Source: Fulvivirga aurantia (lineage in GTDB: Bacteria > Bacteroidota > Bacteroidia > Cytophagales > Cyclobacteriaceae). Taken from it: 11,910 bases of DNA. The stretch spans positions 1-11,910 of the forward strand of contig NZ_SMMD01000858.1 of assembly GCF_009711475.1 (NCBI RefSeq), written 5' to 3'. The notes under the pieces are model-generated. The model did no database searches, had not been told where the DNA came from, and saw only the letters and a program-made list of their open reading frames with translations. This document shows, in pieces, positions 1 to 6,473 of the stretch. The first letter of the stretch is position 1. Each line of letters opens with the position of its first letter. Both the position numbers and the translations under genes were made by a program.

Positions 1-2
1 TA

Positions 3-839
3 TCCGGAAGTAATTTGGTTAATGCTTCAAGAGTGAGAGTGGACAAAGATTTTTTGAATGTATTTAAACTTAATCTTTTGGAAGGCAGATTTTATAACTA
101 TAAAGATGAATCTAAACCTCTGGAGCAAATTGTGATTAATAAAGCTCTAGCTGAAGCTCTCGGGTTTAATCAGCTTAATGATGCAGTTGGAAGTATCGTC
201 CCAATTTTCAATAGGAATGTTGAGATCATCGGTGTTATTGACAATTTCCATTCTCAATCACCCAAACATCCTATTATGCCGAGCTTCTATACCCTGGGTC
301 CCGGTCATAAATCATACTTATCAATTAAATTTGATACACGACAAAAAGAAAGAGCAATAAAGATCGCAAGAGAAGCATGGCGAGAGTTTTTCCTTGACAA
401 ACCTTTTGAATACTTCTTTATGAAAAACCAAATCTCGGAGCAATATCTATCTGATCAAAGATTGATGGCAGCATTGAGCTACTTTGCTATTCTAGCAGTT
501 TTTTTGGCCGGGCTAGGTCTATTTGGAATGAGTAATTTATTTGTAAATCAACGTAGGAAAGAGCTTTCAATTAGGCGTATTTTTGGTGCTAATTTTATGC
601 ATTTGGTGTTTTTATTATCGAAAAACATCCTAATGCTACTTTTAATGAGCGCTGTTGTTGTAATCCCTCTAGCTTATATTATTAGTAACGAGTGGTTAAG
701 TAATTATGCGTTTAAGATAGACTTAAACCCATCATATTTTATTTTACCGATCATATCAATCATAGTATTATCAGTTTCAATCATTTATACTATGATATTA
801 AAAACTAATAAAAATGATAAGCTTGCTCAGTTGCATTAG
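3..839 (+). CDS. ABC transporter permease, FtsX/MacB-like family (3' part only)
   Basis: This is the C-terminal part of a gene that begins before the window: the reading frame is open to the left edge, so the first in-window TTG at 15 is not a true start. The first ~145 residues are a soluble, extracytoplasmic MacB-type region. Three hydrophobic helices follow, at roughly residues 150-175, 195-225 and 240-262 counted from position 15. The segment with GLGLFGM followed by QRRKELSIRRIFGA is the characteristic FtsX-domain signature. Such permeases use an ABC ATPase to drive conformational changes for export or envelope remodelling; the substrate cannot be read here. The usual C-terminal 'ANP..SLR.E' tail is replaced by a diverged KNDKLAQLH ending. 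It stands tail to tail with purN, 10 bp away. The family call is firm; the role is unknown. Confidence 0.9.
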   Translation, partial: SGSNLVNASRVRVDKDFLNVFKLNLLEGRFYNYKDESKPLEQIVINKALAEALGFNQLNDAVGSIVPIFNRNVEIIGVIDNFHSQSPKHPIMPSFYTLGPGHKSYLSIKFDTRQKERAIKIAREAWREFFLDKPFEYFFMKNQISEQYLSDQRLMAALSYFAILAVFLAGLGLFGMSNLFVNQRRKELSIRRIFGANFMHLVFLLSKNILMLLLMSAVVVIPLAYIISNEWLSNYAFKIDLNPSYFILPIISIIVLSVSIIYTMILKTNKNDKLAQLH

Positions 840-849
840 AAATTCAATG

Positions 850-1416
850 TCACCTTTCTATAATACACTCCTCAATCACTTTTGGAAAGTGAGCGTATTC
901 TAGTTGGTGTACTTTGTCGGCAATATCATCAACGGTGTCGGTGGCTTTCACATCGCAAGTAGCTTGAAAAAGTGTTTTACCCTCATCATACTTTTCATTC
1001 ACCAGGTGTATAGTAATTCCGGTTTCTTTATCACCGTTTTCTTTCACAGCTCTATGTACGCGATCACCGTACATGCCCTTGCCTCCATATTTTGGCAGTA
1101 GAGCAGGGTGTATATTAATTATCCTATCCGGGTACGCCTCCACAAGAGCAGCCGGAATAAGTAAAAGAAAGCCCGCCAGAACAATGTAATCAATCTTCTT
1201 ATCCTTTAATAGCGATAATACTTCCCCATTTTTCAACTCCTCTTTACCAAATACCTCCTGGGCTATGTTATGTTTTTTGGCTCGCTCGATTACATAAGCC
1301 TCAGGCTTGTTTGATAAGATCAAAGTAACTTCTACTGATGGATGCCCTGAAAAGTGCTTGATAATTTCTTCAGCATTTGAACCATTACCGGAGGCGAAAA
1401 TTGCAATTTTTTTCAT
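850..1416 (-). CDS. purN: Phosphoribosylglycinamide formyltransferase (GAR transformylase)
   Basis: PurN transfers the formyl group of 10-formyltetrahydrofolate to GAR, the third step of de novo purine synthesis, in the cytoplasm. The 188-residue protein has the N-terminal FASGNGSNA phosphate-binding loop (residues 7-15). It also has the catalytic block NIHPALLPKYGGKGMYG (101-117), giving Asn101 and His103, and Asp144 within the NEKYDEGKTLFQ block; together these match the Asn/His/Asp catalytic trio of the family. The length agrees with the usual short bacterial form. The ATG start is 8 bp downstream of the stop codon of the UbiA gene, so the two are probably co-transcribed, although the functional link between them is not obvious. 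No intrinsic terminator is visible in the 10 bp shared with the converging permease gene. Confidence 0.96.
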   Translation of the reverse strand: MKKIAIFASGNGSNAEEIIKHFSGHPSVEVTLILSNKPEAYVIERAKKHNIAQEVFGKEELKNGEVLSLLKDKKIDYIVLAGFLLLIPAALVEAYPDRIINIHPALLPKYGGKGMYGDRVHRAVKENGDKETGITIHLVNEKYDEGKTLFQATCDVKATDTVDDIADKVHQLEYAHFPKVIEECIIER

Positions 1417-1424
1417 ACTTTATT

Positions 1425-2303
1425 TTAGTAAATCACCATGCTCAATATACCTATGAGCATTACGACTTTACAATAGTTACTCAAAAGATTAAAGTGTCTT
1501 GTTGTATCCGCCTTGTACAGTTTATATGTAAGAAAACCTAGTGGAATGATAAGCAGCAGGCTAAATGTCATCATTTTGAAGCCCAAAAAAGCATAAGCAA
1601 GGGCAGCGAGGCCTATTACAAAGCTAATCTCAATAATGTAAAGCAATACCTTGGTATTTCTCAAGCCATATACTACCGGAAAAGTACGGCACCCAAATGT
1701 GAGGTCGCCCTTGACATCTTCCATGTCTTTTATGATTTCTCTTATAAGTGTGAAAGTAAATGCAAAGAGTGCATATGCTATCACCAGATAATTGAGCTCC
1801 TGATATAGTACATTAATAATATAAATAGAGAGCCCGGTGAGTACAGCTACAGTAACATTGCCCACCAGCGCTATTCTTTTTAGCTGATTGGAGTATAGCC
1901 ATAGAATTAGTGCGGATAGAAAATTGATGATACCGATTTGCCACGAAAGTAAAAAACCAATACTAATACCCATAAAATTGAGAATGGTATGAGCCACCAT
2001 AGCAACCCTTCTTTTTAATATTCGACCCACAACCACACGGTGAGGCTTGTTTATCAGGTCGATCTTTACATCATAATAATCATTGATGATATAGCCAGCA
2101 GCTGCAATCAATACTGAAGATAATGCTAATAGTAATAGTCTTATATCAGTAAGAGTTTCGACTATAGAACCTGATGACCTAGAAAGGTAGATAGCCGTAA
2201 AAAACTGCGCAAAGACTATAATAAGCAGATTCCAAAAACGGGTTACGAGTATAAACCCTTTAAGGGAAAAATTGGTGGGTTTTATGTTTTTAGAATCAGC
2301 CAT
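1425..2303 (-). CDS. UbiA-family prenyltransferase, DGGGP synthase-like (geranylgeranylglycerol-phosphate geranylgeranyltransferase)
   Basis: This is an integral-membrane prenyltransferase with about eight or nine hydrophobic helices. Counting from the preferred ATG at 2303, the first Asp-rich motif NDYYDVKIDLINKP lies at residues 74-87 and the second, with spaced acids in EIIKDMEDVKGD, at about 189-200. Both bind Mg2+ and the prenyl diphosphate. In Bacteroidota this subfamily is usually annotated as transferring a geranylgeranyl or similar group to an archaeal-type glycerol-phosphate ether lipid; the true acceptor in these bacteria is less certain. MenA- or UbiA-type quinone enzymes are alternatives. 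A TTG at 2324 would add seven residues but falls inside the probable -7 promoter box, so ATG 2303 is chosen, giving 292 residues. purN follows after 8 bp. The family is certain; the substrate is inferred. Confidence 0.85.
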   Translation of the reverse strand: MADSKNIKPTNFSLKGFILVTRFWNLLIIVFAQFFTAIYLSRSSGSIVETLTDIRLLLLALSSVLIAAAGYIINDYYDVKIDLINKPHRVVVGRILKRRVAMVAHTILNFMGISIGFLLSWQIGIINFLSALILWLYSNQLKRIALVGNVTVAVLTGLSIYIINVLYQELNYLVIAYALFAFTFTLIREIIKDMEDVKGDLTFGCRTFPVVYGLRNTKVLLYIIEISFVIGLAALAYAFLGFKMMTFSLLLIIPLGFLTYKLYKADTTRHFNLLSNYCKVVMLIGILSMVIY

Positions 2304-2342
2304 CAGGGCATATAATTTTGGCAAAGGTATGTCCTGATGGCT
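2298..2342. repeat. 10-bp perfect inverted repeat around the UbiA promoter and start codon
   Basis: The arms AGCCATCAGG (2298-2307) and CCTGATGGCT (2333-2342) are perfect reverse complements separated by 25 bp. The spacer holds the -7 box, and the 2298-2307 arm covers the ATG at 2303-2301. No T-run follows either arm, so it does not look like a terminator. It may be a paired operator site, or chance. Confidence 0.55.
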
Positions 2343-2352
2343 AGTATTACAA
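2322..2352 (-). promoter_or_regulatory. Candidate Bacteroidota promoter for the UbiA-purN unit
   Basis: On the minus strand TACCTTTG (2329-2322) matches the phylum's -7 consensus TAnnTTTG exactly. A TTG (2352-2350) lies 20 bp upstream, within the usual -33 spacing. Transcription would start near 2315, leaving a leader of about 12 nt before the ATG at 2303. The promoter sits in the 63-bp gap behind the receptor gene, which suggests that the UbiA-purN pair is not solely dependent on the riboswitch-controlled transcript. Confidence 0.6.
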
Positions 2353-2366
2353 TAGTGGTTGATTAT

Positions 2367-4814
2367 CTAAAATTTAAGAGTAATTGAAGCCAGAAAATTT
2401 CTCTCTGCTTGCGGATAATAATAATTCTCTCTGACAACAAAATCATCTCCTCCCTGGTAGCCGAAAGTATAGCCATTAGAGGCATACTTCTCACTCGCAA
2501 TATTGTTGATTAGGAGGCTAAAGCCAAGCTCGGGTATAAAATTGGTTTTCAGTAAGTAAGTAAACCGTAGGTCGTGCACCATATACGAGTCGATGGACCT
2601 GGCTTCGTTTGAGGTATTATCGAGGTATTGTTCCCCAACATATTTCGAAAGTAGACCAATCTCAAAATTACTTACAGGGGAATAAAGTAGTTGCGAGCCT
2701 GCTATGATATTCGGAGAAAAAGAAATGTCAGTATCTTCATATTGGTTGGTAATGATGTTAAACTCATCAAAGTTTGCCCCATAATCGTAAATCACTTCTT
2801 CAAACTGACGTATTTTATTTCTACTGAGTGTTAGATTAGCTAACCATTTCCACTTTCTATCTATACTCCAGGCTGAGTTACAGTCAATACCTACCCGGTA
2901 ACTATCTGCTACGTTGGTTCTAATTGCAGAGCCAACATCATTCAGTTCGCCTGTAAGCACCAGCTGATTATCATAATCCATAAGGTAGAAATTGGCATTG
3001 AACTGTAAATCACTCTGAAGTAATCGATAGCCTACCTCAAGGTTTCTCATAGTCTCGTGTTGTGGTCTACCAGGGGAATCAATAAAATCTGACCTTACAG
3101 GCTCTCGGTTAGCCACAGCGTATGATGCATAAAACGAATTATGATCATTAAGCACGTAATTGAGACCAAATTTGGGGTTGAAAAAATCAAATGCTGTCGA
3201 CTCATCCAGATTTCTCAAATCATTATCAACACCCTCTATATCGTACTGCACATTTCGGTATTGCACATCTCCATATAGTGAGAGGCGATCATCAATTGCA
3301 TAGTTTACTCTCAAATAGGAATTAAAATCATCTTTATCACCATCGTTATCATAATATCGGTCTTCAATAAAAGCTGTTGATGAGTACTCTGCCCAGATAA
3401 TTTCACCGAAGTGATCGCCACGGTATTGGTTATAGGCTCCACCCAATATTGCTGACCATCTTTCTTTTTCATAATTAAAAGAATAAGTGAAGCCATAAAA
3501 ATCATTATCTAACCACCTTCTTCTTACTAGGTCAGTAGAAGTGATGGTTGTATCACCAATAGTCACATCAGGTAAGGCGTAGTCACTGAAATCATCATCT
3601 CTTCTGTATTGCTCAAAAAAACCTCTTCCATAAGTGTAATGTAATGAAACATTACCAATCAGGTCTTTTGCTAATTCTTGTGAAATGTGCAATTGATAGT
3701 GGTCCTGCTTATAATCATCTACCTGATTATCGTACAAATACCAATTGAAGGTTCTTCCTGATGTCCTTATATTTTCAGCCTGCTCATCATCTAATCCATT
3801 ATTTGCAATCACTGCCTCTATGCCTTCACTATCATTTTCCAATACAGCTTCGGGCGTTCCATACCATGATTGGTAAGTTCTCTCTGATCCACCAAATACA
3901 ATGGCCTTTATAAGGGTTTTCTCACCATAATACCCCCCTGAAAAATAATATGAACTGAGATCAGAAGTAGCTCTATCTATATATCCATCTGAAGTAATCT
4001 TTGAAACACGGGCGTCTACCGACCACTTGTTATCGATCAAACCTGTACCCAGTCCTAATGTGTGTCTCCATGTATTATAAGAGCCTGTCGCATTTATCAG
4101 TTCTGCGTAAGGTTTATTTTTCCTTGTGTTGGTCTGCAAATTAATAGTACCTCCAAATGCTCCTGCGCCATTAGTTGATGTTCCCACACCACGTTGCACT
4201 TGTATATTTTGAGTTGAAGAGGCTATATCTGGTATATCTACCCAAAAAACTCCCTGCGACTCACTATCGTTGAGGGGCACACCATTGATTGTCACGTTTA
4301 TTCGGGATGCATCACTACCTCTTATGCGCAATCCTGTATAACCAATACCTGCTCCAGCGTCAGAGGTTGTGACCAGCGATGGGGTCCAGTTGAGCATAAA
4401 AGGTAAATCCTGACCAAAGTTTTGCTTTTCTATTTCTTCTTTAGACAGGTTGGAGCTTGTAGTTGGCGTTTTATCTCCTGCTCGTGTAGCTGAAACAATT
4501 ATTTCATCTGCTAAAAATGGTTGTGGCTGAAGCTCAATAATAGTGATCTTCTTTAGTTGTGAATTGATTACCGTACGTTGGTCTTCAAACCCTACATAAC
4601 TCACGGTAACCTCTACTTCTTCTTTGCTTAATTTATTTAAGGCAAACTCTCCTTTGTAATTTGTAACGGTGCCAGTACCAGAATCAGTGGTTACAGCTGC
4701 CCCAATCAGAGGTTCTCCATTACTACTGTCAACCACTTTGCCATTTATGGCATATTGCGCATAAGATAAGCTTGCAATTGCCGTGAGGCACATGCTTAAT
4801 ATCAATCGTATCAT
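2367..4814 (-). CDS. TonB-dependent outer-membrane receptor, probable thiamine/thiamine-precursor importer
   Basis: This 815-residue receptor brings a substrate across the outer membrane using TonB-ExbBD energy. It has a signal peptide (residues 1-19, cleavage likely at SYA/QY) and a carboxypeptidase-regulatory-like beta domain (about 22-98). A TonB-box-like DEIIVSATR follows at 103-111, then a plug domain (about 112-228) with GLRIRGSDASRINVTINGVPLND and the QVQRGVGTSTNGAGAFGGTINL region. The rest is a ~590-residue barrel ending in ITLKF, the terminal aromatic expected for Bam-dependent insertion. Alone it resembles many siderophore/vitamin receptors. The substrate assignment rests on the TPP riboswitch immediately upstream; such receptors are known members of the Bacteroidetes thiamine regulon. 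The often-linked pnuT and thiamine pyrophosphokinase genes are not next to it. The receptor call is firm; thiamine specificity is inferred from regulation. Confidence 0.9.
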   Translation of the reverse strand: MIRLILSMCLTAIASLSYAQYAINGKVVDSSNGEPLIGAAVTTDSGTGTVTNYKGEFALNKLSKEEVEVTVSYVGFEDQRTVINSQLKKITIIELQPQPFLADEIIVSATRAGDKTPTTSSNLSKEEIEKQNFGQDLPFMLNWTPSLVTTSDAGAGIGYTGLRIRGSDASRINVTINGVPLNDSESQGVFWVDIPDIASSTQNIQVQRGVGTSTNGAGAFGGTINLQTNTRKNKPYAELINATGSYNTWRHTLGLGTGLIDNKWSVDARVSKITSDGYIDRATSDLSSYYFSGGYYGEKTLIKAIVFGGSERTYQSWYGTPEAVLENDSEGIEAVIANNGLDDEQAENIRTSGRTFNWYLYDNQVDDYKQDHYQLHISQELAKDLIGNVSLHYTYGRGFFEQYRRDDDFSDYALPDVTIGDTTITSTDLVRRRWLDNDFYGFTYSFNYEKERWSAILGGAYNQYRGDHFGEIIWAEYSSTAFIEDRYYDNDGDKDDFNSYLRVNYAIDDRLSLYGDVQYRNVQYDIEGVDNDLRNLDESTAFDFFNPKFGLNYVLNDHNSFYASYAVANREPVRSDFIDSPGRPQHETMRNLEVGYRLLQSDLQFNANFYLMDYDNQLVLTGELNDVGSAIRTNVADSYRVGIDCNSAWSIDRKWKWLANLTLSRNKIRQFEEVIYDYGANFDEFNIITNQYEDTDISFSPNIIAGSQLLYSPVSNFEIGLLSKYVGEQYLDNTSNEARSIDSYMVHDLRFTYLLKTNFIPELGFSLLINNIASEKYASNGYTFGYQGGDDFVVRENYYYPQAERNFLASITLKF

Positions 4815-4868
4815 TTGTAGATGTTGTTTTGTTAAATAATTGAAGTACAGGGGATTTCTTCATTTTTA

Positions 4869-4967
4869 ACATACCTCCCTACGCCAGCATTATCCGGATC
4901 AGGTTTAAGCTCATTTATCAAGCTTTGGGTATAATCTCAGCCTTTGTTATGGGCACCCCTATAATGT
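4869..4967 (-). ncRNA. TPP riboswitch (thi-box aptamer)
   Basis: Read on the minus strand, the conserved blocks of the TPP aptamer occur in order. GGGGTGCCC begins at 4959 and CTGAGA lies at 4940-4935, followed by ACCC. Next come an optional P3a hairpin (AAGCT/AGCTT), CCTGATC (4903-4897), GGATAATGC (4895-4887) and GCGTAGGGA (4884-4876). Closing P1 pairs can form between ACAT (4967-4964) and ATGT (4872-4869). TPP binding stabilises this fold and normally lowers expression of the downstream gene. The receptor ATG at 4814 follows 54 nt after the aptamer. No T-run terminator is visible in that gap. TATAGGGG (4963-4956) can instead pair with CCCCTGTA (4853-4846), a possible competing structure. 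Confidence 0.96.
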
Positions 4968-4972
4968 AAGTG

Positions 4973-5004
4973 CAAAGTTGGCCAATCATGGCGCATTTAT
5001 CAAA
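4973..5004 (-). promoter_or_regulatory. Candidate promoter for the riboswitch-receptor transcript
   Basis: On the minus strand CAACTTTG (4980-4973) matches the Bacteroidota -7 consensus TAnnTTTG at all but the first base, and TTTG (5004-5001) lies exactly 20 bp upstream as the -33 element. Transcription would start about 4966-4968, the first bases of the TPP aptamer, which independently supports both calls. Confidence 0.65.
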
Positions 5005-5109
5005 CTTAGCGGGCCTATTAATAAGGCATATCTAAAACATCTTTTTCGTTTTAGCGCTTATAACAATTAGATCAGCATCAGTTTGGTTCTAAGAGTCGAT
5101 GGAAACCTA

Positions 5110-5117
5110 TATATTTG
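5110..5117 (+). promoter_or_regulatory. Candidate -7 promoter box for the biotin carrier gene
   Basis: TATATTTG matches TAnnTTTG exactly and sits 17 bp before the ATG at 5135, implying a leader of about 11 nt. The nearest TTTG (5082-5085) is 24 bp upstream, slightly longer than usual, so the -33 element is uncertain. The 320-bp region 4815-5134 thus holds two divergent promoters plus the TPP riboswitch. Confidence 0.45.
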
Positions 5118-5134
5118 AAGACAAATTCTGAGAC

Positions 5135-5629
5135 ATGTATAAAGCAATAGTAAATGAAAAGGCGATGGAGATTGCCTTCGACAAAGACAAGATCACCATT
5201 GATGAGAATTCCTTTGATTGGGATATTGTAGAAATAGGCAAACAGTCTTTCCATATCATCCATAAAGACAAGTCGTATAGAGCAGAAGTGTTGGCTTTTG
5301 ATAAGGAAGCAAAGACAGTAACGCTCCGAATCAATGGCAACAAATACACTGTTGAGGTAAAAGATAAACTTGATCTCCTGCTAGAAAGGTTGGGTATGGA
5401 TAAACTAGCCAGCAATGAAATAAAAGACATAAAAGCTCCTATGCCTGGTCTGGTACTCGACATACTCATCAAAGAAGGTGACGAAGTGAAAAAGGGAGAC
5501 CAGATCATGATTTTGGAAGCAATGAAAATGGAGAACGTACTTAAATCTCCGGGAGACGGCATAGTGAAGACTATTAAAGTGAAAAAAGGAGATGGTGTTG
5601 ATAAAAATCAAGTAATGATTCTATTTTAG
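5135..5629 (+). CDS. Biotin carboxyl carrier protein / biotinyl-domain subunit of an acyl-CoA carboxylase
   Basis: This 164-residue cytoplasmic protein carries a C-terminal biotinyl domain (about residues 97-164). It contains the biotin-acceptor motif EAMKMEN with Lys131, preceded by APMPGLV and followed by the typical KKGDGV turn. Biotin ligase would modify Lys131, and the swinging biotin then shuttles CO2 between carboxylase and transferase subunits. The N-terminal ~80 residues are beta-rich and resemble the BT-type linker domain seen between the carboxylase and carrier domains of propionyl-CoA carboxylase alpha chains; this is an inference from appearance. No partner carboxylase or transferase gene lies in the window, so acetyl-CoA, propionyl-CoA or another substrate cannot be decided. 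ATG 5135 is the first start after the -7 box. pyrH follows after 63 bp with a promoter of its own. Confidence 0.88.
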   Translation: MYKAIVNEKAMEIAFDKDKITIDENSFDWDIVEIGKQSFHIIHKDKSYRAEVLAFDKEAKTVTLRINGNKYTVEVKDKLDLLLERLGMDKLASNEIKDIKAPMPGLVLDILIKEGDEVKKGDQIMILEAMKMENVLKSPGDGIVKTIKVKKGDGVDKNQVMILF

Positions 5630-5649
5630 AAAAGTCTGAATATACCTCC

Positions 5650-5657
5650 TATATTTG
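5650..5657 (+). promoter_or_regulatory. Candidate -7 promoter box for pyrH
   Basis: TATATTTG is an exact TAnnTTTG match, 35 bp before the pyrH ATG, in the 63-bp gap behind the biotin carrier gene. The upstream element is weak: a TTTTAG near 5624-5629 lies about 20 bp away. It suggests independent transcription of pyrH. Confidence 0.45.
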
Positions 5658-5692
5658 CATAATTTATTAGCTCTAAACCTGCACCACACTCA

Positions 5693-6397
5693 ATGAAATA
5701 CAAAAGAATCTTACTCAAGCTTAGCGGAGAGTCTCTAATGGGATCTTCTCAATATGGAATAGATCCAAAACGCCTTCAACAATACACCGATGAAATAAAA
5801 GCGGTAAAAGAAATGGGAATTGAAATTGCTATCGTCATTGGCGGTGGCAATATTTTTAGAGGGGTACAGGCAGAAGGCTCCGGCATAGAGCGTGTGCAAG
5901 GTGATTATATGGGTATGTTAGCTACGGTAATCAACGGCATGGCACTACAAAGTGCGCTGGAGGGTGCCGGTTTATACACCCGATTGATGTCTGGTATAAA
6001 AATGGAACAGGTATGTGAGCCATTTATAAGACGTAGAGCCATAAGACACCTTGAGAAAGGTCGTATTGTGATTTTTGGAGCAGGTATTGGTAATCCATAC
6101 TTTACTACAGACTCTACAGCGAGTTTGCGTGCTATAGAAATACAAGCCGATGTAGTACTCAAAGGCACAAGAGTAGATGGCGTGTACACCGCAGATCCAG
6201 AAAAAGATCCTGATGCAGAAAGATACTCAGAACTATCTTTTCAGGAGGCTTATGAGAAAAACCTCAACATTATGGATATGACCGCCTTTACACTTTGTCA
6301 GGAAAACAATTTGCCAATTATCGTTTTTGATATGAACAAGACTGGCAACTTAAAAGACCTTATGACGGGTGAAAGTGCAGGTACCTTAATCACCTGA
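5693..6397 (+). CDS. pyrH: UMP kinase
   Basis: PyrH phosphorylates UMP to UDP with ATP, the entry to UTP and CTP synthesis. The bacterial enzyme is a hexamer of the amino-acid-kinase fold. The 234-residue protein shows KLSGES (9-14), GGGNIFRG (50-57) and [16 protein letters not shown] (71-86). It also has [10 protein letters not shown] (131-140), [13 protein letters not shown] (157-169) and MDMTAF (194-199), all hallmark nucleotide-binding blocks. The usual GTGNP reads GIGNP here, with Ile132 in place of the conserved Thr. Length and start are typical. The next gene is frr, 76 bp downstream, the ancient pyrH-frr order; rpsB and tsf, often upstream, are absent and replaced by a biotin carrier gene. 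Confidence 0.97.
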   Translation: MKYKRILLKLSGESLMGSSQYGIDPKRLQQYTDEIKAVKEMGIEIAIVIGGGNIFRGVQAEGSGIERVQGDYMGMLATVINGMALQSALEGAGLYTRLMSGIKMEQVCEPFIRRRAIRHLEKGRIVIFGAGIGNPYFTTDSTASLRAIEIQADVVLKGTRVDGVYTADPEKDPDAERYSELSFQEAYEKNLNIMDMTAFTLCQENNLPIIVFDMNKTGNLKDLMTGESAGTLIT

Positions 6398-6416
6398 TGG
6401 TATCAAAAACTGGTAC

Positions 6417-6448
6417 TTGCAACTATTAACATACAATTATTATATTTA
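6417..6448 (+). promoter_or_regulatory. Candidate promoter for frr
   Basis: TATATTTA (6441-6448) matches TAnnTTTG at all but the last base, with TTG (6417-6419) 21 bp upstream. Transcription would start near 6454, about 20 nt before the frr ATG. frr may therefore be expressed both from this site and by read-through from pyrH. Confidence 0.45.
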
Positions 6449-6473
6449 GCGCATTATTATAAAAACCAACATT

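Noticed and set aside
1..839. The somewhat AT-rich composition and unusual tail of the permease, considered as a sign of transfer.
   Set aside because: The family is common in this phylum and only a fragment is visible; composition alone over 800 bp is not enough.
831..855. A weak hairpin (CATT/AATG) between the permease and purN stop codons, considered as a bidirectional terminator.
   Set aside because: The stem is only four A/T-rich pairs and there is no T-run on either side.
4729..4872. A leader open frame on the minus strand starting at ATG 4872 (or 4863, same frame), preceded by a GGAGG at the aptamer end and overlapping the receptor start by 86 bp.
   Set aside because: The GGAGG is part of the riboswitch P1 region, the peptide has no recognisable features, and Shine-Dalgarno use is weak in this phylum. 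Translational coupling remains possible but cannot be supported from sequence alone.
5013..5027. Near-palindrome around GCCTATTAATAAGGC upstream of the receptor promoter, considered as an operator.
   Set aside because: Only the outer four bases pair cleanly; the A/T-rich centre is ordinary for this intergenic region.
5107..5562. Long open frame on the minus strand opposite the biotin carrier gene.
   Set aside because: It is antisense to a gene with an unmistakable biotinyl motif, and its Ser/Leu/Ile-rich translation has no domain character.
5905..6189. Open frame on the minus strand inside pyrH.
   Set aside because: It is the antisense shadow of highly conserved UMP kinase codons.
6378..6396. 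Inverted repeat CAGGT/ACCTG at the end of pyrH, considered as a terminator or attenuator.
   Set aside because: A 5-bp stem inside the coding end with no T-run; this size is expected by chance.
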